A stretch of DNA of 64,000 nucleotides. It comes from Diorhabda sublineata. Taxonomy: Eukaryota > Arthropoda > Insecta > Coleoptera > Chrysomelidae. Positions 1 to 13,400 of the stretch are shown piece after piece. The DNA lies in NCBI RefSeq assembly GCF_026230105.1, contig NC_079476.1:31548559-31612558 (forward strand), in the 5' to 3' direction. Within the stretch, counting starts at the first letter, position 1. Every line of letters starts with the position of its first letter. The translations under genes and the position numbers were made by a program. Under the pieces are notes generated by a model, which saw only the letters and a program-made list of their open reading frames with translations, made no database searches and was not told the DNA's origin.

Positions 1-840
1 TTCTCTTCTGCTGCTGTTATTAGTTCTTTTGTGGTTTGTTCGAGCTTTCTTCTGTATCTTGCTATCAACGTCACATCATCAGCATAAGCTAATATCATGT
101 CTTTTCTGTTGATACTGGCTCTTTAATATCGTGAAGAAACGAAAGATTGCATATCTTGGCCATATAATGCGAGGCCATAAATATCAATTCCTTCAGCTGA
201 TATTCGAGGGCAAGATTGAAGGTAAGAGAGGATTGGGACGGAAGAGGATGTCATGGTTACGGAACGTGAGGCAGTGGACGGGTATACAAGATATTCAGAC
301 ATTGATCCATACCGCTAGAGATAGAGAAGCCATGAAAAATGTGGTCGCGAATATCCATTAATGGATAAGCATTAAAATAAGAAGAAGACTGGTTCTTCTT
401 ATTACGTCTTCCAAAGCTATATTAAATAGTACTGTTGATAGGAGGTCGCCTTGTCTTAATCCTTGTTGTGTTTTAAAAGATTCACTTTTCTTGTTAATAA
501 TTTTTACCACATTGTTTGTCATCTTTATTAGTTGAATTCATACTATCGTTAGCTCTTTTAAAACAACAAAAAGGATCTGTGCTGGTATCACATATTCATA
601 ACAGCCAATAATCAGCTGTTTTATCATAAAAATTTGGTCGGATGTTCCTCTGCCCTTCTCGGTACTCTCGTACAGTTTTTCTGTGTATATTTCTAATCTT
701 ATTTTCAAAATTGATACGAATATTTTGTATGAGACGTCTAGCAAGGCTATTCCTCTATAATTTTCATACAATGTTTTGTCTCCCTTCTTGTATATGGGTA
801 ATATAATGGCTTTTCTCCATAATTCTGGCATTCATATAAA
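1..840 (-). mobile_element. Decayed non-LTR retrotransposon, reverse transcriptase fragment (interrupted)
   Basis: Read on the minus strand, 840 to about 391 encodes reverse-transcriptase text typical of insect non-LTR elements: an LWRKAIILPIYKKGD-like segment and YRGIALLD, followed after one frame break by GLRQGDLLS and LFNIALE. Positions 120-1 continue with the catalytic box AYADDVTLIAR. The frame is broken near 538 and the element runs off the left edge of the window. A plus-strand fragment (123-390) separates the LFNIALE and YADD parts. I see no intact ORF, so this is a relic and not an active element. The clade is uncertain; RTE-like or a related endonuclease-RT group is likely. Confidence 0.85.
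123..390 (+). mobile_element. 5'-truncated non-LTR C-terminal fragment nested in the minus-strand RT
   Basis: The plus-strand ORF at 131-361 (76 codons) has the RxxYLGHIMR...GKIEGKRGLGRKR...WLRNVRQW pattern of the C-terminal tail of insect non-LTR reverse transcriptases. It lies inverted inside the RT fragment that surrounds it. A near-identical 10-mer flanks it: actggctctt at 113-122 and actggttctt at 391-400. This looks like a target-site duplication from a 5'-truncated retroelement insertion. Confidence 0.75.
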
Positions 841-1450
841 ACATAGTCAATTTGAAAGTTCGCTACGAGAGAGACCCGTCATCAGTGTGAAAAACGCGAT
901 AGCTAATTTTATTAGTTTTTTTTTTAAATTTAGCGATTGCTGCGAAAAAAAAATATTAAAAAATGTAATATCTCAAATCAATTTTCGAAAAATGTGAATA
1001 AGGCAATTTTGTTTTGATTTTCCTCAATTATTTTTATGTTTTAACTAATATACACAAAACCTTGACAAAGTATATTGATAAACCTTCCTCATTAATCACT
1101 TTATCTACTGGTGAAAATCGCAAAAAATTCGTTCATTAGTTTTTGACCTTACCGCGAACAGACAGAAGCAGCAGATTTGGTTTCTAATGTGTAATAACGT
1201 ATAGTGGTGTTCAAAGTGTTTAAAGTTGGTGCAAACAATATTTTCTACTTCGTGCTCGTAAGTTAAAGATACTGATTTTTGACTTAACGGGCGTGGTCAG
1301 TCGTCACTAAGAAATGTCAAATGTAGTTAGTGAGGTTATGTTTATAATGTCTAAAGTAAATGTACCTTTTGTTGTAATGTAAGGGAAGATTTTGAATAAA
1401 TATAAAATGATTTCGAGGAGAAGAATATTCAAAGAAAATCTATAACTGAA
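841..1450. other. AT-rich upstream region of the Sbf gene, no gene seen
   Basis: There is no supported coding sequence here. The stretch is the likely promoter and 5' UTR of the plus-strand Sbf gene whose first coding exon starts at 1451. I cannot place a TATA box or initiator with confidence. Confidence 0.4.
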
Positions 1451-4400
1451 ATGTCACGATTGGCTGATTATTTTGTTGTAGTTGGATATGACCACGAAAA
1501 AGAAAGTGTGTATCAATATTTTATTTAATTTTATTTAGCATATTCTGTAAAGATTATATATTTGTTCTAATTGATCTCTGTGTATATAAAAAGAAATCTT
1601 TAATGCTTATTGATTTGAAATTAATTTTTAAGTAAACATTTTGGAATACATACTTTAAGGATATGAATAAAATGATTTAAACTTTAAGTTGTATCAAAAT
1701 GACTTCATTACATTTTAGTATTCATTTCCTTCTGAATATATGTTTATATCTTATTACAATTTAAATTAATAGCTTCTTTATTAAATATAATTTCTACCTC
1801 TAGGAATAAAATAAGATTTGACTACATTACATCAGACCTAAAAATATTGCTTCTCTCAAGATATCCATTAATTACTTATTAGTTTTTTTCTGCTTTAAAA
1901 TAGATGTTTATGTACGTATTTCTCACTTATAAACTAAACAAACAATAAATTTTAATGATTAATAAAGCTTGGCAGTTCATAATTAATTGGTTTCTTGTGT
2001 TTAGATTTATTTTATTCAATAATCAATTGAACTGAAAAACTTATTTGATCAAATTGTATTTACTAATTAGTTTACTGCATATTTTTAGGAAGTGGGATCA
2101 GTAATGGAAGAATCTTACAACGATTCCCAGAGAAAGATTGGCCAGATACCCCTTTTATTGAAGGAATAGAATGGGTAATACAAATTTATTAATATCTTAC
2201 GAGTGTTAATACTGGTATAAAATATTCATTAAGGTTTAAAAATACTTTTTTAGTAAATAGTTTTTACAGGAATCATTTCATGGTAACACAGAATTAGGAT
2301 GATGATGAATTGATTTTATTTTTTAAAAATATCAATTTTTCAGTTTTTTATATCAGTATTCAGTTACTGTATTACTTTGATCATAGTTTCTATATTTAGC
2401 TATCACACAATTAGGAGTACATTTCCAATCTCTTATAAACAACACATACCATGCATTCACTGATAAAGAAGCCCACTTTTATTGATAAATGTCATATGAT
2501 AGCAATTATACAGGGTAAAAAACTAAAATGAAGTAACTATAAGATTTGACATAACAATCATATTGCTTTCAAAATAATCACGATAATTTATTTATTTTTC
2601 AGTTTTGCCAGCCTCAAGGATGGACACTTTCGTCAGAAAAACAAGAGCCCAAATTCTTTGTATCTGTACTTACAGATATAGACGCAAACAGGCATTACTG
2701 TGCTTGTTTATGTTTTAATGAAACAGTATCTATCACACCTAGCAAGCCAGTAGATGAGGTAACTTTATAATTATAATACTTGACTAACTTTTATATACTC
2801 TCGTATTTTAGGAGGAAGATGCAATGGAAGGGGAAACTCCATTAGTTAGACCAATACCAATAATCTCTCATCACAGCATAATGTATGCTCCAAAATGTTT
2901 AGTGCTTGTATCCAGACTGGATTATGTAGAAACATTTAGGGTAGGTAACTTAACTTAAAACTTAAATTAAAATCATCTTATTCACATAACTTTGTAGATT
3001 AATTTGTTATGTTTAACAAGTAAATATTTTGATTAAATATTACCAGTAATTACCATTTACATAGCATTATCAATAATGTAACCAAACTGTCTTAGAATTC
3101 TTCCAAAAGCCATGCTAGGAAACAAGTATTTAATTTTTCAACCCTAGATTCGTGATAAAAGAAAATTGTATAATAGTCAGAAACAAAGAAACACTAATTG
3201 AATTTATCAAAGATGTAGAAAGAAAATGTAAAGAGTTTGGCCTTGTTATTAATGAATTTAAAACTGTATTTATGAAGATGTCAGCATTAGAAGATTGTAG
3301 GAGAGTTGGAGATTTAATAATTGATATATAAACCAAGCCAAACCAAGTACTGCTATATAAGAAAGAATACACAGTGGTAATAGAGCTTTTTTGTGAACCT
3401 GAAGCTCCTGAAAAACAAACTAATAACAAGAAGAATGAAGCTAAAAATTTACAGAACTCTAATAAGACCAAATGTAACTTATGGAAGTGAATGTCAGGTG
3501 AAGACACAAAAAGAGCAAAAAAGATGAATATTTGAGTGAGAAATTAATAGAATATATGGAGGAATTAGAACGAACGAAGCAGACTGTAGAATCTGATATA
3601 ATAGAGAAATGGATGAAATTCTAGGCAATGAAAACATCAATTCATTAAAGCACAGAGCCTGAGATTGTTTGGCCACATTCAAAAAATGGAGGATAAGTGG
3701 ATGTCTAAGAGAATCATGAATGCCAAATTATAAAGCAGTAGATAAAGAGGCAGACCCCATATCAGATGAACTGATCAAGCTCATACAAACATTGAATGTG
3801 AGAGAATAGGGAACATTGGTGAAGAACAGACCAGTTTAGAAATCCAAATTAATTGTCAAAAAGTCAAGCAATTGTAAAGTAAAAAGATAAGGAAACTTAT
3901 ATGAAGAAGGTTTGGTGGCTACAATTCTTAATGATCATCTAATGTTTAGTTACTAGTTAGTCTAGTAGTGGTATAGCTTATATGTATTGCAGTAATAATA
4001 ATGTGTAATGTTTTTCTTGTGGGATAAGGATGTGACTTGACACTAGTGATATGGGCCAGGCAAATGTCCAATGAGCTGAGAATTTGCACAAAGCCTTTTT
4101 AATCGCCCAACTTTTGGGCATTTATAAAATCATACCTTAAGCCATAAATAAAGAAGAGAATTCTCAATGATGATGTTTTTTGGGTGAGAGTTAACTGACT
4201 TATATAGCTGATAAAAACGATTGTCCATATGATCACAGCTCTAGAATCTAATGAGCCACAAATTCATACAATAATCACAAAATTCAATAACTTGCATTCT
4301 CATTGAGAAGCTTCCATTCTCTCCACTATAATCTGTTGAAGAGCAGGCATTTCTAACGAAATTCAAAAGTAGAAGAGAATTTGGCATGACAGTGCCATGA

Positions 4401-7400
4401 TGGCACTAATTCACTTAGCAGCTGATCTTATTGATCCAGCAGCACAAGATTGTAAACTGAATCCTGTTGAGATGCTTGAGACAATAAATTTCATATGAGA
4501 AACAGAAAAGAATACAGGGCTAGATATACTTCAAGTAAAAGAAAACATGGCTGATTTCAGAAACAAGCGAGAAATTTGGTTCAGACAGTGTGGGAATGAC
4601 TAGAAAGCAATAATCATGTAAATAATTTACTGTGGTTTGCGAGGAATAAGAGGAACCTGTGATTTAGCAACAATTGCAAGAAAAATTCCTGGGGCACATG
4701 TAACATCTGCTGCCACTGACATATCATTTAAAACATTTGGCTGCATTCACAATAAAAAGGGCAATTAACTAACATGTGACAGTAAAACTAACTTATCTAG
4801 CTCATAATTGGAAATCAATGCTCAAACTAGCAAAAAAATAATGAAGCAGAATGACGAAGAGATAGGTGCACTAAATAATTGTTAAGAGGAATCAGAATTG
4901 AATAAATCTGAATATGAGCCATTTTACTCCTCTCAGGATAAAAGTGAAAGTTAATCATATGCAGCAGTTGAGCAGTGCAAATAAGAATATCATTTCAGTA
5001 GGATCTGAAAATTCTATCAGAATTAACTAAAAATAAAGTTTCCGTATCTAAAATACAATCAAATAGAAGTGAGGATTTGAAAAAAAAATTCTTTTATTTT
5101 GGAAAAAAACAGAAGTGCCTACTGAGTCACAATAATCAACTAAATGGGAAAATATTTGAAAAAAAAGGAATAGTCCAATTGACATGTGACATCTATGAGT
5201 TAGGAAAAAGAAAAAATTTCTGTACACAGGTGTGGACAAAACCTTTGCTATTAGATTTGTTCCTCAAAGTTTCCTTTTTAACTTATAAATCACTATGAAT
5301 AATCTCTTTGCATAATCCCTTTTTGTTCTTACATAGAAAAAGGTTAATTTTTTAAACCTAAAAATATATACATAATCATTATTTTAAAAAACATTGCTGG
5401 ATAAGATTGTATCACAGAATTTAGGAATGTCTTTTTTGCAGAATTGTCTGGGGATAATCTACTCAGTGTACATAGAAAATATGCCAGTGCCACTTGAAAC
5501 CTTAGTAGGAAATATATTAGGTTGTATCCAAGTTCCACCTCCTGGTGGGCCCCAAGTTAGATTCAGTATAGGTGCAGGAGATCGTCAGGCATTGCAACCT
5601 CCGTTATCACAATCTCTTCCAGTTACTCATTCTTCTGTAAGTTTATTGTTCCACGAGTTAGGTATCAGAAATGTATTGCAATTGTTTTGTGCAATTATGA
5701 CGGAACATAAAATACTTTTCCATTCAAAAAGTTACAATAGACTTACAGAAGCTTGTAGGGCCCTTACAGCACTAATGTATCCATTTCGTTATACACATGT
5801 TTACATCCCATTATTACCGGCTCCATTAGTAGAAGTTTTGTCAACCCCAACTCCATTTATTATGGGAGTTCATTCATCATTGAAGTCAGAAGTAGCAGAA
5901 TTGGTAATTATTGTTTTTCAACATTTTTAAGCTTACACTATCTGTATTTATAAAACTGTTGATATTTCAGATGGACGTAATAATAGCTGATCTGGATGGA
6001 GGATCAATTACAATTCCAGATGGAATATCTCTTCCACTTCTACCAGAACCTCTACTAAGCTCAACACAAGAAGCACTCAGCCTCTTACTACAGCCTGAAC
6101 TTAACTTTGCAGATCACGCGTTTCCACCATTGTCAGTGCGCGCTCCTCAATGTATTATGTTAGATAAAGAAATTCGTGCTGTTTTTATGAGGACGTTTGC
6201 TCAATTGCTGCAAGGTTATAGAAGTTGTCTTACTATTATTCGAATACATCCAAAACCAGTGATAACTTTCCATAAAGCTGCTTATTTAGGGGAACGCAAT
6301 TTAAAAGACTGTGATTTTACTACTAGAGTTTTGGATTCTATGTTTTTTACTAGTTTTGTGTCGGAAAGGGGACCGCCTTGGAGGCCATGTGATATATGGG
6401 ATGAATTGTATAGTAACATTAGTGAATTATTAAAGACTGAAGCACAAGATACTCATTTAGTTCTCACTCATATTCAAGAACTTGCTACTCAACTATACAC
6501 TAATGAAATTCCCAGCCCTCAATCGTATGCACAAAAAATTTTAGTTCCTCCCGAAGGAGCATTTGCAAGAATTCATCAGCCACCATATCCTGCCATAAAT
6601 GGAGAAAAAGTACAAGCTATTATTGATGAAGGTCTTTCAAAGAATAATTTAAAATCAAGGTATGTATTTAAGAATATTCAATGCTTAGATAGAAGTGAAT
6701 GTTTTCCTGATATTTAAATATATTTTGATTTACTTTATAGTTGTTAAAGAGTAACATAAGTTTTTGTATCTATAAAAAGCAGACGGAACTGGAATATGAA
6801 TGAACGGGCCCAGAAACAAACACTCTGAAAGCCTGAGCAGCGCACCAAGCATTTTCAAGCAGAAATCCATGCAATTTCAAAATGTGTTCAGTTCAATTTA
6901 GAGAAGAAGTATCATAAACAGGAGATCATCATCCTGGCCGATAGTCAAGCAGTCATTAGAATTCTAAGCTTCAACATCATATAATTCAAACTCTTTTGGG
7001 ATTGTTTAGAAAAATGAAACGAGCTAGGCAATAAAAATAAAGTTACAGTACAATGGATTCCGGGACACACTGTAGTGAAGAGAAATGAAATAGCTGATAA
7101 GCTCGCTAAAGCAGGGGCAGACAATCCCTTCATGGTACCCGAACCCTTCTGTGGAACAATGGAAAAGCACTGGAAAAGGAGGTGAACAGGAAAAAACCAA
7201 TTATTGGAGCAACCTACAGGGGCTGAGACAAAGACTCTAAACTATAACCTGCTGAATGTATCAGGTAAAAGGAGTCTTATCGGGACACTGTTGTCTGAAT
7301 GGACACCTGAAGACATTATACTCAGTAGATATTGTGGCATGCAAATTTTGTTGCCCAGAGGACGAAACCTCTATCCACATTCTCTCGAAATGTGAAACAC

Positions 7401-10400
7401 TAAGGAACTCAAGGGCACTACACCTGGGAGCACTTGAAATAGAAGATAAAGATCTCGGGCATTTACAGCCATCCCAAATTCTAAACTTTTTAAAAGGAGT
7501 AGGATTAACGGATCAGCTGTAAACACTGGGTTCTCTAGTATGGCATCAAAAAAGGGGGACACAATAGATCTTTTGGGTTGGAGTGTATACGATTCACCAA
7601 AATCCATACATCTTCAAAAAATATATGTTTCTTAGTTTAACTATATATTGAAGATTGTCTAGATATACATTATCCAGATACTTATATGTAATACTTGGTA
7701 GGGACCCCAATGGGAATTGCAAATTCAATTATGTACAGATTTTTTAAAATTGTTATTCAGATTTTAAAAGTGATATTGCAAAATATAAATTTTGAGTTTA
7801 TAATATATTTTTATTAGTATATTGGCATATAATAAAAACGAGCAACCTAATTCTCAAAAATAAGGCGTGCTACAAGAAATTATATGTTTATAGTTTTTCA
7901 AGTGTCTGTAGGATGTTGGTTACACTGTGTTCCTAGCAAAATGATTTACATTGTTCATTTTATTCTTTCTGGATTCCTTTCAGTCTTGAATAAAATATTT
8001 GCATCTTGGATGCTAGTGATCTATGGATTTCTGTCTTTATTAGATCTGTTGATGAAATCCCCATTATTGATGTGTAGACCCAAAAATTTCAATTTTTGCA
8101 GCTAGTTTATAAAGATTAATAAACATGGGTTATAAGAATTACTACAAGTATATATTCTACTTTATTTGGAGATAAATCGCTCTGGTTTGATTTTAAATCA
8201 TTGGTAAATCATTAAATAAAGATTTAATTTAACATAATCATTCTAGCTGACATCAGATTTTCATGTACACAAATAAAAATTTCTAATTCCTCTCATTTTA
8301 TGTTCAGATTATCATCTTTGAGACCAGTACAGCCCAGAATTGTACCTATGGGACCAAGCATATCAAACTTAAGTGATAACAAGCATATAGTTAGTAATTC
8401 AGCAAGAAGGTTAGAGGTAATTAGTTCAGTTTTGATTTCAACTTTATTATTACCAATTGATTTTTTGACTTTGTACATTATGGACAATAGACAACTCTGG
8501 ATTTAAGATAAATCGACATGGTTTTGGTTAAATAAACTGTCTATAATGTTTACATTGTGAATTTCCAAACAATTATGTGGAATATGTAATGGTTTTCAAG
8601 AATAAATACGTTTTTAGGTTCTGAAAAATTGTATTAATTGTATTTTTGAAAATAAAATTTCGGACGCAAGAAAAAGCTTTCCAGCAGTACTACGGGCTCT
8701 ACAATCAAAACAAGCTCGATTAGCTTTCTGTGAAGAACTTTCACATCATGTAAGTGGTACTAAAGCAATGTTGGAACACCAACAATTTGACTTAGTAATT
8801 CGATTAATGAACTGCGCTTTACAAGATGATTCCCCAATGGATGAACATGGTGTAGCCGCCACACTTTTACCACTTGCCACAATATTCTGTAGGAAATTAT
8901 GCACTGGAATTATCCAGTTTGCATATACTTGCATTCAAGAACACAGTGTTTGGAATAACCAACAGGTAATTCTATTATTTCTTAATAACAACTAACTAAA
9001 TAGACATAAAGTACATTTGAGAAATGCTTAAATAATGACATTAACTAGAACTTTTAAAATGATGAACATGTTTGTAGCATGTTAGAACTGGTCTTGTACT
9101 GGTAGTATTCTCCAAACTTTTGTTAATGAAGATCATTATTTAAATAAAATGATGACTCAATTTTGAGCACAATTTTACTTTCATATTTTTATCAAAAAAA
9201 TTTTTCGTAGTTTTGGGAAGCTGCATTTTATCAAGATGTTCAAAAGGATATTAAGGCATTGTATATGTCGAGAACAGATAATTCTCCACCTCGTTTAGAT
9301 AATGAACTACTGAGTCCTGCTTCACCTAAAGATTCTAAAGATTATTTGTGGCACCGACGATCGACTTTTATTCCAGTTCAAGAAGCAACTACTTTGGAAA
9401 TAGCAGCTGAACAAATGAGAATTTGGCCGTCAATTAATAACGATAAACAGAAGGAGTTAATTGTATGTGAAGAGAATACCATATATAGTCAAGCAATACA
9501 TTATGCCAACAGAATGGTTTACTTATTGATCCCTCTAGATATGGGACATAAAATTAGTAAGCATGATTTATTTGACGATGAAAGAATAAGCAACAGTATT
9601 GCAAATAGGTGAGTGTTTCTATTTTGAATATAGTGACTTTTACTTTGAAAAAACGTATGGAAATTATAATAACAAGAAATTAGAATTTTCTAAATATAAA
9701 CAATAATATGAAAATATTTTTTCAGTTTTGCTGAAAGCGACAGTATAGATGCTGAATCAGGTTTTGAAGATCAAGATCCAGGAGAATCTGGTAATATGGT
9801 TATAAAGATGGTGTCTCGTTTCATAGATAAAGTATGCAATGAAGGAGGAGTTACAAGAGAACACATTCGCAATTTGCACCAAATGATACCTGGTGTAGTT
9901 CATATGCATATTGAAACTTTGGAAGCAGTTCATAGGGAATCAAAACGGTTGCCCCCTATACAAAAACCAAAAATTTTAACACCCAATATGTTAGTTGGAG
10001 AGGAAATGATTATGGAAGGTATATGCATTGTGATAATAGTAGAGATTTAATTGATAATTAGTTTCTTATGACTAGATATTAAAATTTTCATCTGTTACAT
10101 TTTCAAAGGTAGTTAAAATCCTTTATTTCAAGAATTTTTTATTACAACAAAAATAATATTCATTTTCAATCGAAGTTTTAATGTTTTCAACAAAATATTA
10201 TGTTATTTATAATGCTTTGTATATACTTACACCTTTTGGGAAAAATAACTAATAATCATCGAATTGTGTCTAATACTGTTATTTGTTCTATACTATTATT
10301 TGTATCAAATTTTCTGATACCAAATAAGCTTATCTCTTTAAAAAATTCTTGTCTTTTCCCAAATAGTAGTTGAAATAATTTGGATGTGGTTTTAATTGAA

Positions 10401-13400
10401 ACAAATATGTAATTAGGAAGAGAGTATACTTAGTATTATCTCAATTTCATCTAAAATTTAGTAGGAAAAATTATTAATATTGGTGTGCTAATAATAATAT
10501 CAATAAAGTATTGTCTTTTTTACAGGTTTAAGAGTGTATCTCCTTCCTGATGGCAGAGAAGAAGGTAGCTCAGGCTTACTTGGGGGCCCACCACTTTTAC
10601 CAGCCGAAGGGGCCATATTTCTTACTAATTACCGCATCATTTTTAAAGGCATACCTTGTGATTCGTTTGGTATGTTTCAACTTTAATAGATTGGTTCCAT
10701 ATGTCTAGTATAATAAACATGATGTTTCTAACATGTTCTGTTTTTAGCGTGTGAACACGTGGTGGTGCGTTCATTTCCGGTAGCTTCCTTAACAAAAGAG
10801 AAAAAAGTAGCAGTTCAATATTTGGCGCATCTTGATCAGTGGCTTCAAGAAGGATTACAATTACGGTCTTGCACATTTCAATTGATGAAATTTGCTTTTG
10901 ATGAAGAAGTAACGGCTGAGAATGTGGATACTCTCAGAAAACTCATTCATAAAATAAGACACCCACCAGATGTTTTTCATCATTTTGCTTTTACTGGACA
11001 AGTAGTGGTCACCCAAACGCCACTACATAAAAATAAGGTAAATTTATATTAATGTGTAAAGAAGCCAAATGCGAATAGAATGTAATTTCTAGGAGCTCAT
11101 TTATGTTTATTATTCAATATTATTATCTACTTGTTAATTAGAGATCATGAATATTTACATTATAATTTTAATTTTTATATATTTGAATGAAGCAACACAC
11201 ATTTTTTCTTGCAGAACAGTTAAGAGATACCTTTTTTGCAAATTTTTGATAAGTAATAATACTTGGTATTCTAATTAAACTGATATTAAACATTGTAGTT
11301 AAATTCAAATAAATATTTATCAAGTATAAATTTAAATTTGATTAATTCAATGTTCAAGGAGAAAAATGCCACACTAAAAGGATTTGCGAAAAAAACTCTT
11401 CTTAAAACTGCTCGAAAAGCTGGATTTAAACAAAAATCTTCGTCAAAACGACAAAAGTATGTCCTCCCAAATCTTAATATCAGTAACGGTAATAAATACA
11501 TGACATCACCTGGTCGAATGAGCCTTCCTCTTACTGATGATTATAGCATAGATGATAATGTATCCATGGATCTTTTTGAAACGGGACAACCAACATCAAC
11601 TCCTACTGACGCTAAAACATTAGAACGACTCCAAGAACGCAGTTATGTTAGAGATTGGCAGAGGCTAGGAATATATAATAATAGTGGATCGCCTACCTCT
11701 AAAGCTTCTGCAGAACAATTTAGATTAACCTCTGTTAATTTCATGTACATGATGTGTAGAAGGTGAGTAAATTAAACAAGAACATCCAATTATCTAATGG
11801 ATATTTTCATTTTTTAGTTATCCAGCGTTATTGGTGGTACCTGCATCTGTTACAGATGAAAGTATAAGAAAGTTTTGTCGTTGCTATCGACAAAATCGCA
11901 TACCTTGTATCACTTGGCGTCACCCAAGAACAAGAGCATTACTCTTAAGAGGTGCTGGTCATCACGGTAAAAGTGTAATGGGCATGCTTAAAAGTCACCC
12001 AGCGCCTGCAGCTTCGACAGGTAAGTTTAATTTTTTACAAGGCAAGTGCAATGGGGAGGAATACTGAACAGTAACAGTTTGTTAGTAAAGGTGAAACTAG
12101 TAGTGGAGATAAATAATTGTAATACACTATGCAAATTAAAATCTTACTTTCTTAACACACGCTTTACTACCCTTACACCTGTATTTACAATTACATTGTT
12201 TGGCATGAGTTTCTATAACTAATTTATCAACTTCATATACCAAAATTATTCAACTTTTGTCTCTACGATAACTTGCTTATTAAAACGTGCTTCAGATAGT
12301 GTAGTTGTGAGTGTTGGTGTAGTGAAGGTGAACATTGTGTTCAGTATGATTATCACCAATGGTTTGAGAAAAACCAACTTACATACATAGTTATTGTATT
12401 TGGTTCACTGGTGAGTGACGTTTTGCATTGTCAGCTTTAGTTTTGCTTCAATTTGTCCAGTTTTCACATTAAAGGCTTCTTGCTTAATAATAATTTTTAC
12501 AACATTTAGATTCAGTTATTTAAACTTTTTAGATTTGATGGTCTTTATAATGAGAAATTTCAAATTCAGTTAGGGAATGCCATTCCTCAAATTCCAAGAT
12601 AAAATATTCAAGGTAATAGGTAATATTAATAATGCTAATTCAAAATTTTAATTCGTTCATTTCCAGAGATACATGCCTTATCATCTTTTTATATTTTCCA
12701 TTTACCCTTTCAAATTTCAGATGAGGTTTCGAGTCCCTTTTATACCCATTTCTTCAATTTTTTTCATTGCCTTAATTACTTTCTTTGCCCCAGTTCCTTT
12801 ATTTGCCCATCGTTACCCTATATCTGCCTCCATTCTTATGATATATCCATACCAATTCAGCTGTTTCTTATTTACTTTTTCTATTATTGATTTTTATTTG
12901 GTTTATAGCTTAACTTTATATTGTCACCTTAATTTTTTCTCTATTCAACTCAAGTGTTAATTCTCATCATATATATTTTTGTATCCTCTTTTATTTTAAT
13001 TATCCAATTTTTTGATGCATATGGTATAATTAGTGTTATAGATTTTTATTTTCACTACCATGTCTATATTTTAGTGACCCAGTATTGTTTTATTTTGTGT
13101 ATAGTAAATTTTTGGTTTCATTTATGTTGACTCTAATTTTTTCTATTTATGATAACTAGGTGGACATTAGCTTTCGAATTTTACTTTACCAATATGCTAC
13201 TAAGACTATATCATCAAAGTTTAATAGGCTACTTATTTCCATAGGTTCCATCCATCCATTTGTTGTACTGAGGTATTCATATTGATTTTGATTTCCTTTA
13301 CTATTTTGTTCTTGTTAATTATATACAGTGTTGGGTTTAAACTGCTCTCTTGTTTTTTTCCAAATTTCAAAAATTGATTTCTATGTTATATTAATCTGTC

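Noticed and set aside
2941..5441. A possible missing Sbf exon in the 2.5-kb intron 4
   Set aside because: Exons 4 and 5 join in phase 0 and the protein is continuous across the family-conserved VETFR to NCLGIIY junction, so no exon is needed.
5911..5970. ORF extension upstream of Sbf exon 6 with an in-frame ATG at 5911
   Set aside because: It is intron sequence. The donor at 5904 and the acceptor gatatttcag at 5970 join VAEL to MDVIIADLDGG exactly as in the SBF family.
12673..12960. 95-codon plus-strand ORF in Sbf intron 14
   Set aside because: Low-complexity hydrophobic translation of T-rich sequence, with no motif and no splice context.
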